64,000 bases of DNA from Microbacterium candidum (lineage in GTDB: Bacteria; Actinomycetota; Actinomycetes; Actinomycetales; Microbacteriaceae), in assembly GCF_030315975.1 (NCBI RefSeq), contig NZ_JASXSZ010000002.1, positions 1-64,000 on the forward strand. The letters run 5' to 3'. Positions 53,747 through 61,450 of the stretch are shown here, piece by piece (position 1 is the first letter of the stretch; the number at the start of each line of letters is the position of its first letter). The position numbers and the translations under genes are program-made. Below the pieces are notes generated by a model, which saw only the letters and a list, made by a program, of their open reading frames with translations, had not been told where the DNA came from and ran no database searches.

Positions 53747-55087
53747 TCACCCCGCGATGAGCTTGTCGAGCTCCCGCAGACCGTTGAGGTACGCCTCGGA
53801 GAACGTGGGGAACGGCTGGATGACGTCGAGGAGGACGGAGATCGGGATGCGGGCGCGGACGGCGAGCGTCGCCTGCTGCAGCCACTCCCCCGCATCCGGC
53901 CCGACCGCGTACGCCCCCGTCAAGACATCGCCGTCCGAGACGAGTGTGAGGAACCCCGCATCCTCGTAGTCGCGCGTGTATGTGGCCGTGCGGGCGACGT
54001 CCCGCAGGTGCGTCGTCGAGACGAACCGCCCCTCGACCTCGCCGACCGCGGCGACCTCGGGGTCGGTGAAGACGACGCGCGGGACGGCCGAGTAATCCGC
54101 ACTCCGCTCCCGGCCCAGGATGTTCGCCGCCACGACGCGGCCGTGGTATTTGCCCACGTGTGTGAGGTCCCACAGGCCCGTGACGTCGCCGATCGCCCAC
54201 AGCCCGTCACCCGCGGACATGCGGTCGTCGACCGGGATGCCGTGCCTGGTCGGCTCGATGCCCACGGTCTCGAGGCCGATGTCGTCGACCCGCGGCGAGC
54301 GGCCCGTCGCCACCAGCAGCCTGTCACCGCGCAGGACGGTGCCGTCGGCGAGAGTCAGCACGTACGCGGCCCCCTCGCGCCCGGCCTTGATCGCGTCGCC
54401 GAACCGTACGTCGACGCCATCCGCACGCAGCGCCTTGCCGACCGCCTCGCCGACTCCGGGAGCCTCCCGCGGCAGCACGCGCGTGCCGTGCCCGACGAGC
54501 GTGACCTGCGCGCCGAACCGCGCGAGCGCCTGGCTCATCTCCACGCCGACCGGCCCAGCCCCGAGCACCACCACGCGGCGCGGGACCTCCTTCATCCCGG
54601 TGACGTCGCGGTTGGTCCACAGGCCCTCGAGGTCCACGAGACCCGGCACGGGCGGAATGGCGGCGGTCGACCCGGTGGCGATGACGATGTGGTCGGCGGT
54701 CAGCATCCTGCCGTCGACCTCCACCGTATGCGGGCCCGCGAGGCGCCCGTGCCCGCGCACCACGTCGACTCCCGCACTGTCCGCCCAGGAGACCTGACCG
54801 GCATCGTTGTAGTCGGACACCATGAAGTCGCGCCACGCGAGCGCCTCGGCGACGTCGATCGAGCCGACGACCGCTTCGCGTGGGCCGGGCACGCGACGGG
54901 CGGCCTCGAGCGCTTCGCCGGGCCGGAGGAGCGTCTTCGACGGGATGCAGGCCCAATACGAGCACTCGCCGCCGATGAGCTCCTCCTCGACGACGGCGAC
55001 CCGCAGGCCTCCGGCCGCGATGGCTCCTGCGCAGTGCTCGCCGGGCGAACCGGCGCCGAGGACGATGGCATCGTAGTCGTGGGTCAT
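53747..55087 (-). CDS. Pyridine nucleotide-disulfide oxidoreductase family protein
   Basis: A 446-residue FAD protein of the lipoamide dehydrogenase/mercuric reductase type. It has the FAD fold VLGAGSPGEHCAGAIA, the redox pair Cys42/Cys47 in GGECSYWACIPSKTL, the NAD(P) fold VVLGAGPVGVEMSQAL and WAIGDVTG. The C-terminal catalytic His of lipoamide dehydrogenase (HPT..E) is replaced: here the segment reads QPFPTFSE. It is therefore unlikely to be a true lipoamide dehydrogenase. Substrate is unknown. ATG 55087 was chosen, ten residues inside the longer frame. Confidence 0.85.
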   Translation of the reverse strand: MTHDYDAIVLGAGSPGEHCAGAIAAGGLRVAVVEEELIGGECSYWACIPSKTLLRPGEALEAARRVPGPREAVVGSIDVAEALAWRDFMVSDYNDAGQVSWADSAGVDVVRGHGRLAGPHTVEVDGRMLTADHIVIATGSTAAIPPVPGLVDLEGLWTNRDVTGMKEVPRRVVVLGAGPVGVEMSQALARFGAQVTLVGHGTRVLPREAPGVGEAVGKALRADGVDVRFGDAIKAGREGAAYVLTLADGTVLRGDRLLVATGRSPRVDDIGLETVGIEPTRHGIPVDDRMSAGDGLWAIGDVTGLWDLTHVGKYHGRVVAANILGRERSADYSAVPRVVFTDPEVAAVGEVEGRFVSTTHLRDVARTATYTRDYEDAGFLTLVSDGDVLTGAYAVGPDAGEWLQQATLAVRARIPISVLLDVIQPFPTFSEAYLNGLRELDKLIAG

Positions 55088-55159
55088 ATCGGCAGTCTTG
55101 CCCGCATCAGCGCCCACGCCAACCCCTGGACGGAAGCCACGGAGCGACCTGCGCCGTGA

Positions 55160-55615
55160 TCATTCGAGATGCTCGTTGAGTTCGGCGAGCAGTCGGCGCA
55201 GCCGGGCGTACTCGCCGGCCCCGAGTGCGTCCGACCATTCCCCTTCGGTCATCTCGACGGCGCGGCGGATCTCGGCGATGACGCGCCGGCCGCGGTCGGT
55301 GAGCTCCACCACCCGCTCGCGCCGATTGGCAGGACTCACCGTGCGGCGGAGGTACCCCCCACCCTCGAGCTGTCCGAGCAGGTTGTTCATCGCCTGCTTC
55401 GTGGTCATCGCGCTGCGCGCGATGTCTCCCGGCGAACGCCCGTCCGGTCCAGGATGTTGGAAGACCGCGAGGTGCGCCGGCTGGAGGTCGTCGAATCCGG
55501 CGCCGTGGAGCGCGTCGACGATGGCGGCGCGCGAGGCGAGGAACGGCCGCCGCAGCAGCGCCCCGATCAGCGGCCCATTGTCCTCTTGGTCAAGTCCGTG
55601 TACCATCGTCACCAT
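55160..55615 (-). CDS. MarR family regulator
   Basis: A 151-residue winged-helix regulator: recognition region RSPGDIARSAMTTKQAMNNLLGQLEGGGYLRRTVSPANRRERVVELTDRG at about residues 59-110, shown in part only as a family match. It is divergent from the small gene at 55646, with TAGTA-N9-TACTA overlapping its own start codon, so autoregulation is likely. ATG 55615 or ATG 55606 could be the start. Confidence 0.85.
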   Translation of the reverse strand: MVTMVHGLDQEDNGPLIGALLRRPFLASRAAIVDALHGAGFDDLQPAHLAVFQHPGPDGRSPGDIARSAMTTKQAMNNLLGQLEGGGYLRRTVSPANRRERVVELTDRGRRVIAEIRRAVEMTEGEWSDALGAGEYARLRRLLAELNEHLE

Positions 55616-55633
55616 AGTAAACCAACTGTACTA
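55615..55633. promoter_or_regulatory. Candidate MarR operator
   Basis: Inverted repeat TAGTA (55615-55619) and TACTA (55629-55633) in an AT-rich patch between the divergent marR and the small gene. Size and spacing fit a MarR-family site. Confidence 0.5.
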
Positions 55634-55645
55634 CGGAGGTGTGTC

Positions 55646-55930
55646 ATGGCTCAGGATGTCGTCTCCCTGCTGTTCGCCGGCGATCCATCCGACCTGTTCC
55701 CGCGCTACGAGGAGGGCCTGCGCCGGTACACCGGCCCCGCGCCCGAGCAGATCCTCGTGTCGCACGGTGAAGAGGGCCTCATGGTCACGCTCGTCTGGCC
55801 CGACGGCGTCTCGCACGAGACGCTCGGCGAGTTCATGCGCGCGTCGATCGGCGACCTGGGCCTGCCGTTCCCGCGCGCGGACCACGGGACGCTCGCCGCA
55901 TCCTCGTGGCCCGTGCTGACCGCGAGCTGA
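55646..55930 (+). CDS. Small protein of unknown function, divergent from marR
   Basis: A 94-residue soluble protein I do not recognise. It begins MAQDVVSLLFAGDPSDLFPRYEEGLRRY and ends in a Trp-Pro-Val segment. No membrane helix or metal motif is visible. GGAGG lies six bases before ATG 55646. Its position opposite a MarR regulator with a shared operator suggests it is that regulator's target. Confidence 0.65.
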   Translation: MAQDVVSLLFAGDPSDLFPRYEEGLRRYTGPAPEQILVSHGEEGLMVTLVWPDGVSHETLGEFMRASIGDLGLPFPRADHGTLAASSWPVLTAS

Positions 55931-55997
55931 CCCGCGAGGAACACGACCGCCGCATCCCGGATCGGAATGCGGCGGTTCGCCTGAGGGGCGCGTGCGC

Positions 55998-57605
55998 TCA
56001 GTGGAAGAAGTGGCGCTCTCCCGTGAAGAACATCGTCACGCCGCGCTCGCGCGCGAGGGCGATCGTCTCTTCGTCGCGCACCGAGCCGCCGGGCTGCACG
56101 ATCGCCGAGATGCCCGCATCCATCAGCACCTGCGGCCCGTCCGCGAACGGGAAGAAGGCGTCGGATGCGGCGACCGAGCCCGCCGCGCGGTTGCCCGCGC
56201 GCTCGACCGCGAGACGGCACGAGTCGACGCGGTTGACCTGGCCCATGCCGATGCCGACCGTCGCCGAGCCCTTCGCGAGCACGATGGCATTCGACTTGAC
56301 CGCGCGGCCGGCCTTCCAGGCGAAGATGAGGTTCTGCATCTCGTCGTCGGACGGGCGCTCACCCGTGACGAGCTGCCAGTTCGCCGCGACGGAGTCGATG
56401 TCGTCCGGGAAGCGGTCGGCGTCCTGCAGCAGCAGTCCGCCGGACACGAGACGGACATCCATGGGCTCCTGGCGCCAGTCCGCGGGCAGCTGCAGGACGC
56501 GGAGGTTCTTCTTCAGACGAAAGACCTCGAGGGCCTCCGGCTCGAAGTCGGGGGCGACGATCACCTCGGTGAAGATGTCGCGGAGGTTCTCCGCCATCTT
56601 CAGGGTCACGGTGCGGTTCGCAGCGATGACGCCGCCGAACGCCGACACCGGGTCGCACTCGTGCGCGCGCAGGTGGGCCGACGCGATCGGGTCGAGCGCG
56701 TTGGGCGCGGCGACCGCGATGCCGCACGGGTTTGCGTGCTTGATGATGGCGACGGCGGGCAGCACCATGTCGAACGCGGCGCGCAGGGCGGCGTCGGCGT
56801 CGACGTAGTTGTTGTACGACATCTCCTTGCCCTGGAGCTGCGTCGCCTGCGCGATGCCGTGCCCGCCGTTGCGCGTGTAGATCGCGGCGCGCTGATGCGA
56901 GTTCTCGCCGTAGCGCAGCGTCTCCAGGCGCTCCGCGCGGATCGTCAGATGCTGCGGCAGGTCGGTGCCCTGCGCGATCGTGCCCTCGGCGAACCACGTG
57001 GCGACGGCCCGGTCGTACTCGGCCGTGTGCGCGAACGCGCGCGCGGCGAGCTCCTTGCGCTGGGCGAGGGTCGTGCCGCCCTGGCCGAGCGCCTCGATGA
57101 GCGCGGGGTACGACTGCGGCGAGACGACGATCGCGACGTTCGCGTAGTTCTTCGCGGAGGCGCGCACCATCGCGGGGCCGCCGATGTCGATCTGCTCGAC
57201 GACGTCGTCGCCCTGCGCGCCGGACGCGACGGTCTCGACGAACGGGTAGAGGTTCACCACGACGAGCTCGAACGGCTGGATGCCGAGCTCCTCGAGCTGG
57301 CGCTCGTGGTCTTCGAGGCGGAGGTCGGCGAGCAGGCCCGCGTGCACCGACGGGTGGAGGGTCTTCACGCGTCCGTCGAGGGACTCCGGGAAGCCGGTCA
57401 CCGCGGAGACATCCGTCACCGCGTGCCCGGCGTCGCGGATCGTCGCGGCCGTCGAGCCGGTGGAGACGATCTCGACGCCGGCCGCGGCGAGCGCCTCGGC
57501 GAGGCGGAGCAGATCGGTCTTGTCACTCACGGACACGAGCGCGCGGCGGACGGGGACGACGTCACGGTCGCGGTAGAGGGACGGGTCGTGGCGGGGGCCG
57601 GCCAT
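55998..57605 (-). CDS. purH: Bifunctional AICAR transformylase / IMP cyclohydrolase
   Basis: A 535-residue enzyme for the last two steps of IMP synthesis. The N-terminal MGS-like cyclohydrolase domain (about 18-150: [29 protein letters not shown]) is followed by the AICAR transformylase domain with [14 protein letters not shown] and [10 protein letters not shown]. It uses 10-formyl-THF, so it depends on FolD and GlyA encoded at 8-10 kb. ATG 57605 has GGAGG six bases upstream. It lies downstream of purN. I searched its leader for ZTP-riboswitch blocks and saw none. Confidence 0.97.
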   Translation of the reverse strand: MAGPRHDPSLYRDRDVVPVRRALVSVSDKTDLLRLAEALAAAGVEIVSTGSTAATIRDAGHAVTDVSAVTGFPESLDGRVKTLHPSVHAGLLADLRLEDHERQLEELGIQPFELVVVNLYPFVETVASGAQGDDVVEQIDIGGPAMVRASAKNYANVAIVVSPQSYPALIEALGQGGTTLAQRKELAARAFAHTAEYDRAVATWFAEGTIAQGTDLPQHLTIRAERLETLRYGENSHQRAAIYTRNGGHGIAQATQLQGKEMSYNNYVDADAALRAAFDMVLPAVAIIKHANPCGIAVAAPNALDPIASAHLRAHECDPVSAFGGVIAANRTVTLKMAENLRDIFTEVIVAPDFEPEALEVFRLKKNLRVLQLPADWRQEPMDVRLVSGGLLLQDADRFPDDIDSVAANWQLVTGERPSDDEMQNLIFAWKAGRAVKSNAIVLAKGSATVGIGMGQVNRVDSCRLAVERAGNRAAGSVAASDAFFPFADGPQVLMDAGISAIVQPGGSVRDEETIALARERGVTMFFTGERHFFH

Positions 57606-57640
57606 GGATGCCTCCGGGTTCGGTTCGGCGGTGCGGGGGT

Positions 57641-58225
57641 TCAGGGGCTGGTCAGATCGAGCTCGCCCACCGCGATGCGGCGGACGACATCGATGAGCAG
57701 GCGGCGCTCGACGGGCTTGATGCGCTCGTGGAGCGTGTGCTCGTCGTCTCCCGCGAGCACGGGGACGCGCTCCTGGGCGACGATCGGTCCGGAGTCGACC
57801 CCGTTGTCGACGACGATGACGCTCGCACCCGTCTGCGCGGCACCGGCCGCGAGCGCATCGCGCACGCCGTGGGCGCCGGGGAACTCCGGCAGATACGCGG
57901 GGTGCGTGTTGATGATGTTCGGCGACCACTCGTCGACGAGCTCGGCAGGCAGGAGACGCATGAGACCGCTCAGCACGACGAGGTCGGGCCGCCACACCCG
58001 CAGCTGGGCGGCGAGCTCGGCGCCCCACTCCTCGCGCGTGGCGAAGTGCGCGTAGGGAACGGTGAAGCTCGGGATGCCGAAGTCCTCCGCGTGCGCGAGG
58101 CCGTCGGCCTCGCGGTCGGCTCCCACCACGACGATGCGTGCAGGGTAATCAGGGTCTTCAGCGGCCTCCAGGAGGGCTCGCAGATTCGAGCCGGTGCCGG
58201 AGATGAGGACGGCGACCGTGAGCAC
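57641..58225 (-). CDS. purN: Phosphoribosylglycinamide formyltransferase
   Basis: A 194-residue GAR transformylase that transfers formyl from 10-formyl-THF in the third step of purine synthesis. Motifs: [47 protein letters not shown] with catalytic Asn/His, and [13 protein letters not shown] with catalytic Asp. GTG 58225 starts four bases before the perM stop boundary. The perM-purN-purH order matches that in mycobacteria. Confidence 0.96.
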   Translation of the reverse strand: MLTVAVLISGTGSNLRALLEAAEDPDYPARIVVVGADREADGLAHAEDFGIPSFTVPYAHFATREEWGAELAAQLRVWRPDLVVLSGLMRLLPAELVDEWSPNIINTHPAYLPEFPGAHGVRDALAAGAAQTGASVIVVDNGVDSGPIVAQERVPVLAGDDEHTLHERIKPVERRLLIDVVRRIAVGELDLTSP

Positions 58226-58229
58226 CGGC

Positions 58230-59753
58230 TTAGTCTATCGGCGGCAGCGGATTCGGCCGGTTCGGCCCGAGATCCGGGCGGGATGCCGCGGGAGGCGGCG
58301 GCTTCGGGGTCTTCGGCTTCTTCGGCTCTTCCGGGAGGGGTTCGATCGGCGCCGTCTCGTCATCGTCCGGCGTCGAGACCGATGACGGCAGCGGGTCGAT
58401 CGGAGCGGTCTCGTTCTCGTCGGCATCCACCCCCTGCGGGTCGTTGAGCGAGCGAAGCGAGTCGAAACGCGGTGACGGAGGCGCGGCAGGGGCCGCCGCA
58501 TCCAGCTCGAATCGCTTCTCCCAGTCCTCTTCGGCATCCGCACTCTCGAACGTCTCCCGAGCGGGAGACAGCAGCAGGATGCCGGCACCCAGGAGCACCT
58601 CGAGTCCCACCGCGAAGGCGACGGGTCCCGGCTGCGGCCCCACTTCGGCGAGTCGGCCCGGGCCGAGCGAGCCCGACGCCGCCAGCGCAAGCAGCGCAGC
58701 AGCGCCCGCGGAGAGCACCGCGATTCCCGCCGCGACGACAGCGCGCAGCCCCGCTCCGGCGTGCTCGTGCTCGGCGAGACGGGCGCGCGCCGCCCACCCG
58801 GCGAACGCGCCCAGACCGACCGGGAGCAGAACGAGGACGAGCAGCCACGCCGAGGTGGTCTCGGGCAGCGCGCCGAGGAGCGGGATGCCGGGGACCACCG
58901 CGAGCTGGGTGCCGGCGGGCGACACGGTCGTGTCGGTGCCGAACGCGAATCCGGGACCGGCGACGAACGACATCCCCCACACGACGAGCGTCGGAAGGTA
59001 GGCGAGCTGACCGAGGGTCACGACGATCGCGCCGAGGAGGTCGACGTGTCCGGCCTCGAACAGCGCGATGATGCTGCCGGCGCGGAAGATCACGGCCAGC
59101 GCGACGGCGAACGCGCCGAGCCCGACGAGGCCCGCCACCGTGATCCCGGTGCCGCGCGCGATCGCGTCGATCGCGTGGTCCCAGCCGCGTCGTGCGTGGT
59201 CGACGTGGCCGCGAGCGCGGTCGAGGATGCGGTCCCCCGTCGGGTCCGCCTCCTGCCAGCCCGCGACGAGCGCGCCGAGCACGACTCCGACGGCGTACAC
59301 CGCGGCCGGGAAGAGCACGCCCTGCCACAGGTGGATCGCGGCGACCGGGTTGCGGCCGGTGAGTCCGACGATCGCGGCGAGGAGCGCGAAGACGAGGATG
59401 CCGGCGACCGGACCGGTGGCCGGCGCATCCGCCCGCGCCGCTCGCACGCCCGAGCGAGCCGCGAAGATCGCCGTGAAGGACGCGAACGCGAGCGGTGCGA
59501 GGGAGATGACGAAGGATGCCGCGCCCTGGTCGATGCCCGCGACCGCGAGGTACTCGGCCGGCAGGTGGATGTGCAGCGGCACGAGGTGCCCGAGCTGCCA
59601 CACCGAGACCGCTGTCGGCCACAGGGCGTTCCACGGGAAGGTTCCGCCGAAGAGCCACAGCAGCGCAAGGGGCGCGAGCGCAGCGGCGACGCCGACCACC
59701 GCCGCGAGAACGGCGTCCAGGGCGGCGAGGAGGGCGACGACGAGGCGATGCAT
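58230..59753 (-). CDS. perM: PerM-like cell division membrane protein (DUF6350)
   Basis: A 507-residue protein with about ten membrane helices (to residue about 400) and a long polar C-terminal tail. DUF6350 proteins sit directly upstream of purN-purH in actinobacteria. The Mycobacterium tuberculosis member PerM supports divisome stability. The name here rests on that synteny and topology, not on a catalytic motif. The tail contains two copies of ETAPI(D/E)PLP and, at about residues 428-440, the sequence [12 protein letters not shown] encoded by a half copy of the dispersed repeat element (58434-58472). Confidence 0.75.
   Translation of the reverse strand: MHRLVVALLAALDAVLAAVVGVAAALAPLALLWLFGGTFPWNALWPTAVSVWQLGHLVPLHIHLPAEYLAVAGIDQGAASFVISLAPLAFASFTAIFAARSGVRAARADAPATGPVAGILVFALLAAIVGLTGRNPVAAIHLWQGVLFPAAVYAVGVVLGALVAGWQEADPTGDRILDRARGHVDHARRGWDHAIDAIARGTGITVAGLVGLGAFAVALAVIFRAGSIIALFEAGHVDLLGAIVVTLGQLAYLPTLVVWGMSFVAGPGFAFGTDTTVSPAGTQLAVVPGIPLLGALPETTSAWLLVLVLLPVGLGAFAGWAARARLAEHEHAGAGLRAVVAAGIAVLSAGAAALLALAASGSLGPGRLAEVGPQPGPVAFAVGLEVLLGAGILLLSPARETFESADAEEDWEKRFELDAAAPAAPPSPRFDSLRSLNDPQGVDADENETAPIDPLPSSVSTPDDDETAPIEPLPEEPKKPKTPKPPPPAASRPDLGPNRPNPLPPID
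58434..58472. repeat. Half copy of the dispersed repeat inside perM
   Basis: CTGCGGGTCGTTGAGCGAGC and onward to GTCGAAACGCGG matches one arm of the elements at 23879-23981 and 7493-7584. It is in frame and falls in the variable C-terminal tail. Confidence 0.8.
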
Positions 59754-59864
59754 GCCTGATCGACCCTACCGACCCCGGCGCGCCCCTCCCGAAGGGCGCG
59801 CAGCGCGGCACCGCTCCCACTACCTGAGCGTTTGCCGATAATCTCTTGCGCGAAGGAGGGCCCC

Positions 59865-61319
59865 ATGACAGCAGCCCCGGAAACCGAGACGCCCACCGCT
59901 GAGCCCAAGAACGGGTTCGACCGGTATTTCAAGATCACCGAGCGAGGTTCGACCGTCGGCACCGAGGTGCGCGGCGGCATCGTGACCTTCGTGACGATGG
60001 CGTACATCGTCATCCTGAACCCGATCATCCTGTCCGCGACGAAGGACGTCTCGGGCTACCACCTCCCGTTCCTCCAGGTGACGGCGGTCACGGCCCTCAC
60101 CGCCGGCGTCATGACGCTGCTCTTCGGTCTCGTCGCGCGGCTGCCCTTCGCGCTCGCGGCCGGCCTCGGCATCAACTCCTTCCTCGCGTTCAGCGTCGTC
60201 GGTCAGGTGACCTGGCCGGAGGCGATGGGCTTCGTCTTCATCGAGGGCATCATCATCGTGCTCCTCGCGGCGACGGGCCTGCGGCGCATGATCTTCGACG
60301 CCGTCCCGTACCAGCTGAAGATCGCGATCACCGTCGGAATCGGTCTGTTCATCGCCTTCATCGGGTTCGTGGATGCCGGCTTCGTGAAGTCGACCGGCCA
60401 GGCGTCTCCCCCGATCGGCCTCGGCACCGACGGCTCGATCATGTCGATCCCGACGCTCGTGTTCGTCATCACGCTGCTCGGCACGGCGCTGCTCGTCGCC
60501 CGCAAGGTCACGGCGGGCCTTCTCATCGGTCTCGTCGGCGGCACCGTGCTGGCGGCCGTCCTCGAGGCGTTCCTCCACCTGGGAGCCGCGAGCGCGAAGA
60601 ACCCGGGCGGCTGGGGGCTCAGCATCCCGGCACTGCCGAAGCAGTGGGTGAGCGTTCCCGACCTCGGACTCGTCGGCCAGATCGACATCTTCGGCGGATT
60701 CGCCCGCGTCGGCGCACTCGTCGGCATCATGCTCGTCTTCACGCTGCTGTTCTCCAACTTCTTCGACGCGATGGGCACGATGACCGGCCTATCGAAGGAG
60801 GCGGGGCTCGCCGACGACAAGGGCAACTTCCCGAACCTGCGCTCCGCGCTCATCGTCGAGGGCTTCGGCGCCGTCGCGGGCGGATACACCTCCGCCTCGT
60901 CGAACACCGTCTTCATCGAGTCGGGCGCGGGCATCGGCGAAGGCGCCCGCACGGGCTTCGCGAACGTCATCACGGGCGTGCTGTTCCTCATCGCGATGTT
61001 CTTCACCCCGCTCGTCTCGATCGTTCCGAGCGAAGTGGCGGCCGCAGCTCTCGTCATCGTGGGTGCACTGATGATGAGCCAGATCCGCGAGATCGAGCTG
61101 CGCGACTTCACCGTGCTCGTTCCCGTCTTCCTCACGGTGACGGTCATGCCGCTCACGTACTCGATCGCGAACGGCATCGGCGCCGGGTTCATCAGCTGGG
61201 TGTTCCTGCGCTCTCTCACCGGCAAGGCGAAGGAGATCAGCCCGCTCCTGTGGATCGTCGCTGCCGGCTTCCTCATCTACTTCGCGCGCGGACCCATCGA
61301 GCTGATGTTCGGCAAGTAG
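59865..61319 (+). CDS. NCS2 family purine permease (AzgA-like)
   Basis: A 484-residue permease with 12-14 membrane segments. AzgA-type features include FKITERGSTVGTEVRGGIVTFVTMAYIVILNP in the first segment, AAGLGINSFLAF, NFFDAMGTMTGLSKEAGL and TSASSNTVFIESGAGIGEGARTG. AzgA relatives import adenine, guanine or hypoxanthine with protons. Upstream, an extended -10 (TG at 59833, GATAAT at 59837-59842) and GAAGGAGG before ATG 59865 are clear. It is divergent from perM-purN-purH, so uptake and synthesis of purines are neighbours. Confidence 0.92.
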   Translation: MTAAPETETPTAEPKNGFDRYFKITERGSTVGTEVRGGIVTFVTMAYIVILNPIILSATKDVSGYHLPFLQVTAVTALTAGVMTLLFGLVARLPFALAAGLGINSFLAFSVVGQVTWPEAMGFVFIEGIIIVLLAATGLRRMIFDAVPYQLKIAITVGIGLFIAFIGFVDAGFVKSTGQASPPIGLGTDGSIMSIPTLVFVITLLGTALLVARKVTAGLLIGLVGGTVLAAVLEAFLHLGAASAKNPGGWGLSIPALPKQWVSVPDLGLVGQIDIFGGFARVGALVGIMLVFTLLFSNFFDAMGTMTGLSKEAGLADDKGNFPNLRSALIVEGFGAVAGGYTSASSNTVFIESGAGIGEGARTGFANVITGVLFLIAMFFTPLVSIVPSEVAAAALVIVGALMMSQIREIELRDFTVLVPVFLTVTVMPLTYSIANGIGAGFISWVFLRSLTGKAKEISPLLWIVAAGFLIYFARGPIELMFGK

Positions 61320-61335
61320 GCGGACGGCGAGAGAG

Positions 61336-61374
61336 GACGGGATGCGGTGGCTCACCGCATCCCGTCTTCTTCTC
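61336..61374 (+). terminator. Rho-independent terminator of the purine permease gene
   Basis: Perfect 14-bp stem GACGGGATGCGGTG (61336-61349) and its complement (61353-61366) with a 3-base loop, followed by TTCTTCTC. It starts 17 bases past the stop codon. Confidence 0.92.
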
Positions 61375-61450
61375 TCCGCGCGGTATCTGGACGCGCGGCA
61401 CCGCCCTCCCTATCGTGTGAAGCGCTCCGCAGAGCAGCAGGAGGTGTGCC

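Noticed and set aside
57606..57640. ZTP riboswitch expected upstream of purH
   Set aside because: The purN-purH gap is only 35 bases and lacks the pfl blocks; none is seen before purN either.
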